Shown here: positions 54,751 to 64,000 of the stretch, one piece after another | Layout of the letters: the number at the start of each line of letters is the position of its first letter | How positions within the stretch are numbered: the stretch's first letter is position 1 | Assembly (NCBI RefSeq): GCF_004011695.2 | Contig: NC_082410.1 | Location: 496,001-560,000 of the forward strand | Reading direction: 5' to 3' | Length of the DNA stretch: 64,000 bases | Source: Ascochyta rabiei | Taxonomy: Eukaryota; Ascomycota; Dothideomycetes; Pleosporales; Didymellaceae | Notes under the pieces: model-generated | What the model saw: only the letters and a program-made list of their open reading frames with translations | Databases searched by the model: none | Told to the model about the DNA's origin: nothing | Position numbers and translations under genes: made by a program

Positions 54751-57700
54751 GCGTACTGACCGGGTGTCAACCTTACTGCCTTGCAAACGAGCCTCGTGTC
54801 CCGCAAGCCCACTTGCTTTGCTGACACGCGGCATACCTACGACTACGCCCACCTCCCTGCATCACTCGGCGCATCTTATCCTCTATGACTCAACGTCTCA
54901 ACGTCAGGTCATGACCTCATGCTTTCCACACACGCTGGCTCGTGTGAAAGGAACTCAGCGTTCTATTCTTTTCCATTTAAACGGCTGCTTTCGCTTAGAG
55001 GCACACCACAACCCTTTTAATACCGAGCACTACCTTCCTTGATTTTTCAGCACTGCATCAGTTGGCGCTTTTGGGAGCCACATGATTGTGCGCTATTGCA
55101 TCGTTTTAGACGGATCACTTGGGAGTTAATGTTTTTGGTGGCTTCAATGCCAGGAGGATACCTATACCCAATTTGTCTTACAGCATTAATCACTTGATCA
55201 AAGATCACTTCATACTCAATACCTCTTGCTCCAATTGGGCTCAATGTGAAACGCGCCCACAATCCATGGCATAGCCACTTCACGAACACGAGTGCGCTTA
55301 CGACGATGGGTCTCAACAAGCGTATGAGGTGATTACTACGCTTGCAGCTTTACCCGGCCCTGAGCCGAGGCCACGTTCTTGCCGCATGGCCACACCCTCT
55401 TCGCTGCCATTTCAAGAGAACGTGGCTCTCATGGTGGTGTAGTCAGCCCTAATGGCATTGGCCTGGCGCAATACCGTGCCTGGTGCCGTGCTCTACGAAC
55501 CGTTCGCAAGGCTGCTGTGTGACGTTCTGCTTACGGCTCTATCAGGAACCAAACACGATAGTGTATCGAGATCCCTACCAATAGCCTCACCGTTCGATTC
55601 CGCGTTGTCCCTTTACAGGGGGCCAATGCTCCGCGTGACTGCCTTTCCAGTTCTCGCCCCACTACGCCCGTCCGCAGTCTGCAGCTGCAGCAACGATTGT
55701 GGCCTCATATCCAGGTTCACAGTCCCAGGTTACAAGACAAAGCTAGATTCATCGACATTTTCTAGTACTTTGAATGCGTCAGAGGCCATCGCTGCTTATG
55801 TTGGATATATTGCAGGGATCACCAACGCGCAGCTGTCACTGCACAGTGCACTCCACAGTAGCACAATGCACCAACTCAGCAGCTCAAAATTGACCGGCCC
55901 AAATGATCCACTCTCGCATGCTGTTGACCTGCGTTGCTAGGCGATACAATATTCATCGCTCATTGGAGGCGCAGTCGAGGAGGATCTAGCTAGCACGCGG
56001 TCTATCAAACCCATATCTCAATAATTATTGTCGCCACACTTTACGAGCGCGTTTGGCGCTTGCTGTCAACGTTACGGCTCTGCATCTTCTCCACGGTTGC
56101 GCATCGATTACTGCTGACAGCTGCCTCCGATTAAGTTCAACATTGAGTTGGCAAGACGAGCCAACGTCGGAAATTTACCCCTCCGCGGCACTGCAACATG
56201 CGATAAGGTTCAGAGGCCATTGCCGGACTGGTTGACAGGAGAACCTAACATCACTCTAGCGCGTGTCGAAGTACAGAATCGATGTCTTGTCGATTCATGT
56301 GTGCGTGCTTTCCATATGGTCACCCGCAACACCTGATTCGATGGCTGGTGTATAGGCGAGGCTGTGCTAATCAAATGCGACCTACTCTACACGTGTACTA
56401 TGGTATCCGGCGAAAGTAGAGTCCCATGGACAGTGCGGTGGGTCTTGTGCAGAAACGCCTACTGATGTTTATAACGAACGCGCACGGACGCTTATGCAGA
56501 TAACAAAGGGAAAAGATGTCCGCTAATTGGTGGAAAGCCAAGAAAACCTCGGGAGTCGGACTTGCCAAGCCTCTGCTTTCCCTCCACATTGCACTGGCCA
56601 TGGGACTCTACTTTCGCCGGATACCGTAAGGGTGTTCTTCAGCCACCGGCTTACTTGTCGTACGGAAGTCCTTGTCGCTGCAAAAGGACTTCGGCGCACT
56701 GCCCATGTCAGAACTTGAATACCCTGAAGAGAGATAGGCCTTTCACGGCGATATGGCATGTTGCGCTGCTCGCACCACTATGGATGTTGCGGTGACGTGC
56801 GTAAGAACCAGCAATCATCGATCAGGCTCAATCACATGCGCATATCCCCGTCCTGCAACGTCCTGCGACGTCCTGCGAAATCCTGCGAGGCCACCGTTCT
56901 ACCCCTGTCAGCAGATCCGCATGGCATTCTGCACTTCCGCAAATCAAGTTCGCAGTGGGCGGTTACACAGAGAGGGGTAGCGCTTCACAGCTGTGAACGT
57001 CACTCCACCAGACTTTGTACATCAGCAGGAAAACGTTGCCAACAGATGATCAAACACTTTGTTGCATGCTGTGCCTCGAAGTGGGTCATGGATCTGCGCG
57101 ACACGGAAATGTCAGTCGCTGACACGGACGACGTTGCGATATGTCGATCGTTTCTGCCGCCAAATGTACCAGATTCTCGGATACCGCTTGACAGCAGATT
57201 GCCGAATGAGGATTCAATTGCCACTTGCATGTCGACTGGAATAGCCAGCTTGCAACAAGTCGGCTGTATTGGTATTTCGCCGCATCCAACAGTGAAGAAC
57301 GATACTATCTCACCTCGCTGACCAGCTTGATATGTCTCCTGTCGATCACCATTCGTCTCGTATCATGGCAGCAATGTGGCGCACCACCAACTTTTTTCTT
57401 AAACGCCCGCTGCCGATCACCGTTCGCCTTGCTCTTCCACATCCAAAAAAAAAAAAAAATTTCAGGATGCCGTTCGCAATCTGTTTCTACATACTATAGC
57501 CGGCGGCTCCGGTCACCTTGCGTGTCGTAATTACTTCCCCACATCATCATCTTATCTTACCACACCTTTGTTTGATCATCTACCCGCAATCCTTCAACGC
57601 GATAGCCGTACCAACAGATTGCGAATACACGTATGGCGAGTGCGAGGGCATAGGCAATCACCTCTAAAAAGGAATATCACGGCTCATCTCGAGGCGCCCT

Positions 57701-58707
57701 GTGTATCAACGACTCGCTACATCCTTCAGGCGCCACCCGCGCGTAAGCCGCTGCCTTGCATTCGCAACGACTATGTGGAGTCAGATTCCTCAGGGTCTTG
57801 CTGCAAGGCGTTGTGTTCGGTAATGTGCGCAATGACGTGTTGCCACCAGACAATGCACCCCGGTACATGCATCGAAAGACCGGCAGTTCATCGCACAAAA
57901 TCGACACGGCCTGTGTGACCTATCACTACCGGTATGAGGCACCTCCAATTAGCCACTATTGCAGGCAGTCGGCCTACTTCGGCATCACCATCGTTTCTGT
58001 GAGTGTAAGCAAACTCGTGTCTCCGTCCCTTTACCCGGATAAGGGCTCTGCGGGCCCGATTTAGGCATGTGAAGCGACAGCATCTCTATAACTCAAGCCA
58101 AGGCCTCGAAAGCGAGGTCTAGAGTATCATTCGGGTGCCTGTATGCTTGCCGAAAGTGAAACTAACGTACAACATCGTTTTGGACCACATCGTATGCATG
58201 TGTACACGGCCTTACACCTCCGACGCCAGAAGAAGGGTATGGTTGCCCCATTCTGTGATGTGCCGTCTTCGTAGCGAGCAACTGCATTCTAAAAGCGGGT
58301 TGTAGAATGTGAAGCAAGAGAATGGTACGAGTATGCAAAGCTGACATGTTGATCCCTGCTATCAACGGTTAGGCCACGTAACCATGACAGATTAGCAGGG
58401 GCTGATGTTTTGCACCGAAGCTGACAATGTCTCTCACAGCATAAGCCTTTCAAGGTAAGCTTACAGACTATCTGCGGCCTCATCAGGTGTTGCAAGAATA
58501 CATCGAATTCTAAGGACGATCAAAAGTGTTCTTGAAGGCCCCGAGAACCTCCGGTGGCGATACCCAGTGGGTTGTCACCAGGAGGTTGTAGTCGGCCTCC
58601 TATGCTACAGAAGAGAGCGTCCAGGACCACGAGCCTTCCGGTACGAAAGATACATTCAGCAAGAGAAAAACTTGTTTCCAAGCTGTTTATTCTGGTTTCT
58701 AGTTCCT
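54751..58707. other. Gene-poor tract, second part
   Basis: About 4 kb. A minus-strand ORF at 55319-55047 (90 codons, hydrophobic start, five Cys in all) is the only protein-like item. Longer ORFs at 55452-55940 and 56758-57321 have random-looking composition. A 10-bp repeat (CGTCCTGCGA, four copies, about 56849-56890) and a poly-A run (57446-57459) occur. No transposase, tRNA or rRNA seen. Confidence 0.45.
55047..55319 (-). CDS. Possible small secreted or membrane protein
   Basis: 90 codons with ATG 55319. The start MLRPIVVSALVFVKWLCHG is hydrophobic, like a weak signal peptide or anchor. The C-terminal part has CNSAQSCGS and a terminal Cys. No homologue is recognised. It lies alone in the gene-poor tract. 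Small cysteine-bearing ORFs of this kind are sometimes effectors in plant-associated fungi, but the case rests on composition only. Confidence 0.2.
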   Translation of the reverse strand: MLRPIVVSALVFVKWLCHGLWARFTLSPIGARGIEYEVIFDQVINAVRQIGYRYPPGIEATKNINSQVIRLKRCNSAQSCGSQKRQLMQC

Positions 58708-60060
58708 CTACACGCTATAGAACTTCAGCAGCGACGCGAGATCTCGGCTCTTGCCTGTCTGCAGCATCAACCCCAATGCACCATTGCCCAAGTACAACGG
58801 GCACTTGATAGCTTGAGCTTCATCTAACGCCTTGTGAAGCTTTTCGATGTAGGCATCGAGAACCTTGCCGTTACCATCTGACTGGCCGTCAAGAAGGGGC
58901 AACAGTTTTGGTCCAAAGTCTTCAAACTGCTTGCTGCCGCCTGCAGCATCCTTTGCTAGCTCGTAGATCTGAGGCAGAGGGATGCCGACGTGCTTTGCCA
59001 GAGACAGGGCCTCGGCTGCAGCAACGAGGTGGATGCCCTTCAGTAGGTCTTTGACTAGTGTCAGTTTTTGCTGCTTCTCCTCAGCCGAGAGAGAGCTTTG
59101 AATGCTTGAGACTGGCTCAGAGGTCCAGAGACGCACGATGCCGGCGTCGTCGTTGGCACCCCAGCCCCGGTCGACTGCTGCAAAATAGACCTGTTCCGCC
59201 ACAGAGCAAAGGGGGGTAGGAAATCCGAGTTGACGCGCCATGAGTGTGATGATGCTCTGAGTAGGCTGTCAGTACTGCTGATGAAAAGCACAAAGCAACT
59301 GAGAGCTTACAGTATCTTTCAAGATGATAGTAACGGCGCTGGCGCCAGGAAAGTAGTCCTCAGTCAGAGTCCTTTGACTCCTATTCTCAAACATCCAACT
59401 CCATGCGTCACTCTCCACAACTGCTTCCCTCAATTCCTTTCCTTTCAAGCCTAGTCGCGCAGCAAATCCATACGCCTCGCTCACAGCCAAAATCTGAATT
59501 GCCGCGAGCACCTGATGCACCATCTTCATGTTGCTTCCCTGACCGATTCCACCTTCCACAATGAACAGTTTGGAAGGTGCACTCATCTCTGCAAGAAGCC
59601 ACTTGCCCTTCTCAAGGGCGGCGTCTGATGCACCCGCCATAATCGACAGTGTACCGTCCGCTGCCCGGCCTGCACCCCCGGAAACCGGTGCGTCGATGAA
59701 GTAGATATCATCTCTGCCGATATCCTTCAGTTCCTTCTCTACGCTTTGCGCATAGCTACTTGGCACGGTAGAAGTTAAGAGCAGCGTTGCGCCCTTCGGT
59801 AGTGCCTTCACGATGCCATCGTCTGAAAACAGGGCGGGTTGGGCTTGCATTGCTGAAGCAACCATGACGATGTAGAACGGCTTGTCTTTTGCCGACTCGG
59901 AGAGTGATGTTGAGGGGGTGCCGCCTGCTTTCTGGAACTTTTCAAGAGAGGGAGGGTATAGGTCGAAGCCGGTTACTGAGTAGCCTTGCTTGACGAGGTT
60001 GCTGGCCATTCCTAGGCCCATGGCTCCAAGGCCGCAGAATCCGATCTCTGGTTTAGACAT
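58708..60060 (-). CDS. Beta-hydroxyacid dehydrogenase (3-hydroxyisobutyrate dehydrogenase-like), long form
   Basis: Exons 60060-59311 and 59256-58708 (GTAAGC donor, CTCAG acceptor) give 432 residues. The NAD-binding Rossmann fold begins at once: IGFCGLGAMGLGMASNLVKQG, then GFDLYPPSLEKF. The substrate-binding signature FIDAPVSGGAGRAADGTLSIMAG follows, and the catalytic lysine lies in GSNMKMVHQ. Ordinary members are ~300 residues. Here a second C-terminal helical domain (HLVAAAEALSLAKHVGIPLPQIYELAKDAAGGS) repeats the first NAD_binding_11-like module, as in the LtnD/threonate dehydrogenase group. It should oxidise a beta-hydroxyacid with NAD(P)+; the exact substrate is unknown. Exons join in phase 0. 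Confidence 0.87.
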
Positions 60061-60622
60061 TGTCGATGGAGTTGCTAGTTGTCTGTTGGTTGCGACGTTG
60101 TTGCTGGAGGAGAATGACCAGAGCCTGGGTTTATTGCCGTCTGTTGGTGCAACAGCTCGCACTGTATCCTTTCTCTCTTTGTCTCGAAGTTGATAGCGAT
60201 TATGTATAGTTTGCAAGTTGAATGAGGGTTAGGACTCGACGTTGCAAGTACAACGCCAATACGAGCTTCACCCATACTACTCCCCTCCCCACAACTTCCG
60301 GACCGATGATGATCCAAAAACGAAGCCAGAGCTTTGCCGGCAAAAGTGGCTCTCTCTGCCCACGATGCGTGCTGTTATTCGTCTAAATGTCCCGCGCTAT
60401 CTCGGAAGTGGATGGCGGGGTAGTTGCGCCTGGCATATGTCAACGCCGTCGGCCTTTGACCGAGAGCAGCCTCGTTGAGAAGGCCGCATCATTCGGCGCA
60501 GTTGCCGAGCGCTGCTCTGGTATGATTTTATGAGTTTGAAAGTGACAGGTAAAGTGCTGACAAGGTAAGTCAACCCCATGTGTACAACTTCTTAGTCAAT
60601 CGATTATGCTACTGACGAAGCT
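60061..60622. other. Intergenic region, dehydrogenase to GH2 gene
   Basis: 562 bp: dehydrogenase promoter and GH2 3' side. No repeats or ORFs of note. Confidence 0.5.
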
Positions 60623-63338
60623 CTATGTCGCCTTGACATTGACACTCCCTGCTGACAGGCCGTTTCCACTGGCCGTCACAGTAATAGTCCCAGACTCACC
60701 TTTCTTTGCCTTTACGATAGCCAAGGCCAGACCACTGAATGCTTTCCTCTCTAGAGAAGGGAACGGTGTGAGGTCTGCAGGGTTGCCGTTATCGGTAGCC
60801 ACAATTTCACCAGGTCCAGATACTGAGAATGTGATGGCGCTGTCCGCGTTGTGTACAACATCTCCGTTTTCATCGATAACCTCCAGAGTGACAAACGACA
60901 AGTCTTCCCCATCAGCGGCAATCTCAACTCGATCTGCCTTCAGTCGAAGTCCTGCGACAGCTCCAGTTGTTCGCACGGTGTCACTAGCCCACTCGGTGCC
61001 GTTGCGGTAGGCGACGACATGAACCTCGCCAGGCTCATAGATTACATCGTCCCAACGGAGACGGTATTCAAACTGGCTCTTCTTCTTCTTACCCAAGGAC
61101 TTGCCGTTCAAGAACAATTCTGCCTCGTCGCCAGACGTGAACACATGTACAGGCGTAACTTCGCCAACGCGATCTAGCCAGTTCCAATGTGGTAATATAT
61201 GCGCCATCTTGAGATTCGATCGCCATCTTGACTGGTACAAGTAGTATCGATCTTTCGGGAAACCTGCAAGATCGATGATTCCGTAATAAGAACTTCTAGC
61301 ATCGTAGTAGGGCTCAGGTTCTCCAAGATAGTCCCAACCAGCCCAGACGAATTCACCAGCAACGAAAGGATGCAAGTCCTGTGCTGCGAATACTTTGTCG
61401 ACAGAAGAGCCAAAATTAGCCGTGTGCAGCTCGTAGGAGCTAACTTGCAAGCTAGTTGAGTTACCGCCTGATGTATCATTCACAGGTGCGGTAATCAAAT
61501 CCGTAACGGGAAAGAGGTACGTTCCGCGCGAGCTAAGAGCGGCCGCAGACTCGCTGCTTGCAAGTAGCTTCTGTGGGAACTTGTTGTGGAAAGGCTGGTA
61601 TTGAGGCGGAGTGCGGGTTCCGTTTGTCTGCGAGTATTGAGGAGTGTCACTGATGCCTTCGCCCTGATAGTTCAGGCTAAGAATACCAAGGGCTTCAGGG
61701 AAGGTCTGGTTCGGTTTCGCCACATTCATCGATGCTGTGGATGGCCTCGTGGGATCCTCTTCGATCACAATCGCATTCAGTTCATGTCCGATCTCGGTGC
61801 CTCTTTCCCCACAACACGTCTGTTCACCCACTTCGTTGCCAATACTCCAAGCATAAATCGAAGGATGATTACGATCTCGTCTGATCATGGAGCGAAGATC
61901 AGGCTCGTGCCAGTCGGGGAAAATCAGATGAAAGTCATTGTCCGTCTTCTTACGTTCCCATGAGTCGAAAACCTCATCCATCACCAGAAACCCCATGCGA
62001 TCCGTCAGGTGCAATAGTTCAGGTGCAGGTGGGTTGTGAGACATTCGGATTGCATTCACGCCAAGCTCATGCAGATGTTCCAGCTGGCGTTCGGCAGCAC
62101 GTACGTTGAAAGCCACACCCAAAGCACCGAGGTCTCCATGCTGGTTTACACCCTGGATGCGGATATGCTCGTCGTTGACGAAGAGACCATCGCCACTGTA
62201 TGTAATGGCACGAATACCAAAAGACGTCTCGTATGTGTCGATGGGTGTCTTACTGCCGTTGTTGAATATACGTGTGGTAGCAACGTAGAGATGAGGTTGC
62301 TGTGTAGGCGGCGGGCCCCAAAGCTGAGGGTTTTTGACTGAAACCGAAACATTGGTAACCCCACTGGTGCTACCAGTCAAGTCAATCGTAGTGCGAGGGA
62401 AGTCAGCCACCTTCTTCCCTTTTTCTGTATGGACTTCCGTGACGATTTCAACTTTTTGACCAGCAGTACCTTTGACCTGCACTACCAAATCCACGGTTGC
62501 AGACTTTGACGATAAATCTCTGGTCGTAATATATGTGCCCCAATGAGCAACATGTGTTTTCTCAACTTTGGTTAACCATACGTTGCGATATAGGCCAGCT
62601 CCAGGATACCATCTTGCTGAGTCTATCGGGTTGTCCTGCTTGCGTCAGTGGAGTCACTCACTGTAGTTCGTGGTTGTGACCTACCAAGCGAATAGCCAGC
62701 TGGTTATCATCACCAGGCCTCAAGTATGGTGTGAGCTCAAGACGGAATGAATTGTAACCGTACGGCCAACCACCAATAAGATTGCCGTTGAGCCAAACCA
62801 TTGCATACGACATAGCGCCATCGATGTCAAGGTACACCACTTTGTTCTTGTCCTCGGCGGCTAGGGTGATTTTCCTCCTGTACCAAGCAACTCCTTGGAT
62901 CGGTAATCTTCCCATACCGCCAGTTACCGGTACATTGTCGCCTTCATAGAAAGGGCCTTGAATCGCCCAGTCATGAGGCAAAGTAATGCTTTCCCAAGCA
63001 CTGTCGTCGAATGCGTTCTTGACGTACGAAACATTGCCACCAGGATTGCCCGAAGGAGCTACATGATGTTTCGATGCGTCGGCGATAAACTCGTTGGCCG
63101 AAGGAAGAATATAGGGTCTGAGGTAGGTAACTCCTTGCTGAGGTGTGTCTGTTCGGTTGTCGTAGATGAGATTATCGGGGTTGGTTTCTGATCGCCAGAA
63201 TCGCCAGTCACTGTTAATGCTGATACGTTGGCGACCAGATGGCTGTGTGTGGTACTGCCGAGACTGTATCGCATGTGCCCCGGCCAGATGCTGGAGGCAT
63301 AAAGCCAGCCATAGGTAGATTCGGACGCCAGAAGACAT
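60623..63338 (-). CDS. Secreted GH2 glycosidase (beta-galactosidase/glucuronidase type)
   Basis: Exons 63338-62685 and 62635-60623 (GTAGGT donor, GCAG acceptor) give 888 residues. A signal peptide (VRIYLWLALCLQHLAGAHA) is present. Domain order: GH2 N-terminal jelly roll with WESITLPHDWAIQGPF and AWYRRKITL; the Ig-like domain; the catalytic barrel with IRIQGVNQHGDLGALG, MSHNPPAPELLHLTDRMGF and acid/base Glu in YAWSIGNEVGE (E486); and nucleophile Glu in FVAGEFVWAGWDYLGEP (E646). A DUF4982-like domain (WLDRVGEVTPVHVFTSGDEAELFLNGKSLG) and a C-terminal Ig-like module (VTASGNGLSAGSVNVKAT) follow. The exon join restores AIRLDNPIDSARWYPGAGL. It cleaves terminal beta-linked sugars outside the cell; galactose is most likely, but glucuronate is not excluded. 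Confidence 0.92.
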
Positions 63339-64000
63339 ATCAAAATTTCCCGTTAGGTCTGCATTACAAGCCGCTTCAATTCTTTCCGAGGCTACTTATA
63401 CTGATCGGAAAGCCCTGCTTACCCGGATCCTTGGATGTGCTAACGTGACATCGTTACTCACTATTTGCACCATGGCAGTACCTAGAGGACCTGCAACGTT
63501 GCAGATTAGCCTATTTGGCGATCCTCCGCACTACAGGATTCAGGAACACCAAGCCCGTGTCCAAGTAAGGCCTTATTTCGGCTCCGCTGTTCTCCTTCCA
63601 ACAGTGACGCACGGCCTGGGGCAGTGGTGAGGGCGACATGTGTGAGTGACTGCAAAAATCAGCGTTATAGAAGTACCAAATCATATGTGGTTACAGCCTA
63701 TGCATAGACCCGAAGAAAATGCCATCAAATATATGAGCAGCAGTGTCGACGATGTTTACGGGAGCGAGGCCAGAATATCGGGGAATTTGGAACCGAGTGT
63801 TGATGGTACCCCACACTTTCGCCATAACACAACGCACCTTCCCCGCAGAATTTGTCACGTCATCCTGTCTTCGAAGCTATGATGTATATTCTCGTATAGT
63901 AGAGAGAAGCTGAGCATTCATTAACCCTGCTTTAGGTTATTCCATTCTCATACATAGTTCGGTTGTTTGATGGCTGAATCCACCGAATGTAGTTCAGCTG
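63339..64000. other. Upstream region of GH2 gene to window end
   Basis: About 660 bp: the GH2 promoter and unassigned sequence. No gene, repeat or RNA recognised. Confidence 0.5.

Noticed and set aside
55452..55940. Plus-strand ORF of 162 codons
   Set aside because: Composition looks random, no family, no intron signals or leader.
56758..57321. Plus-strand ORF of 187 codons
   Set aside because: No recognisable domain, and cysteines and histidines are scattered without pattern. Open by chance is most likely.

Overview
The window is nuclear DNA of a filamentous ascomycete (Pezizomycotina). The evidence is the set of short introns (45-160 nt, mostly GTAAGT/GTACGT donors, CTAAC-like branch sites and CAG acceptors), a HET-domain gene, a fungal-type metal-dependent RNA triphosphatase, an eisosome Pil1 gene, and a repeat pair that looks hit by RIP. 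A class such as Dothideomycetes is plausible, but I cannot fix the species. All gene models are splice models read by eye, without transcript data.

Layout. 1-11 kb: the C-terminal end of Nbs1, a mitofissin/Atg44-type gene (-), pyruvate kinase (+), RNA 5'-triphosphatase Cet1 (+) and proteasome subunit Rpn2 (+). 11-20 kb: COX10 (+) and cohesin SMC1 (-) converge on a 2.5 kb low-complexity intergenic block made of (TTC)n tracts, five copies of a ~250 bp unit and telomere-like TTAGGGG repeats. 20-25 kb: glycerophosphocholine acyltransferase Gpc1 (+, with an 18-bp coding minisatellite), an AT-rich duplicated segment with RIP-like changes, and an MFS transporter of vacuolar type. 25-32 kb: a macrodomain-sirtuin fusion gene (-) broken by one in-frame TGA, two uncharacterised genes, and a secreted carboxylesterase. 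32-42 kb: ribosomal protein eL37, a GH5 glucanase, a CPSF6-like RRM protein, Sec61-gamma (Sss1) and a DCAF11-type WD40 protein. 42-46 kb: an intact HET-domain gene followed by a decayed HET copy. 46-51.4 kb: Pil1, Sam37/metaxin and an unknown conserved-looking protein. 51.4-58.7 kb: about 7 kb with almost no credible gene, except one small frame-broken candidate. 58.7-64 kb: a beta-hydroxyacid dehydrogenase and a secreted GH2 glycosidase.

Most genes are housekeeping. Several act in or at mitochondria (COX10, Sam37, mitofissin), at the membrane periphery or in lipid metabolism (Pil1, Gpc1), or in chromosome maintenance (Nbs1, SMC1). They are not an operon or a biosynthetic cluster. The most unusual items are the interrupted macrodomain-SirTM fusion, the mitofissin gene hidden in three tiny exons, the purine-pyrimidine/telomere-like array, the coding minisatellites in COX10 and GPC1, the HET gene/pseudogene pair and the 7 kb gene-poor tract. 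I did not find a clearly new multi-gene system.
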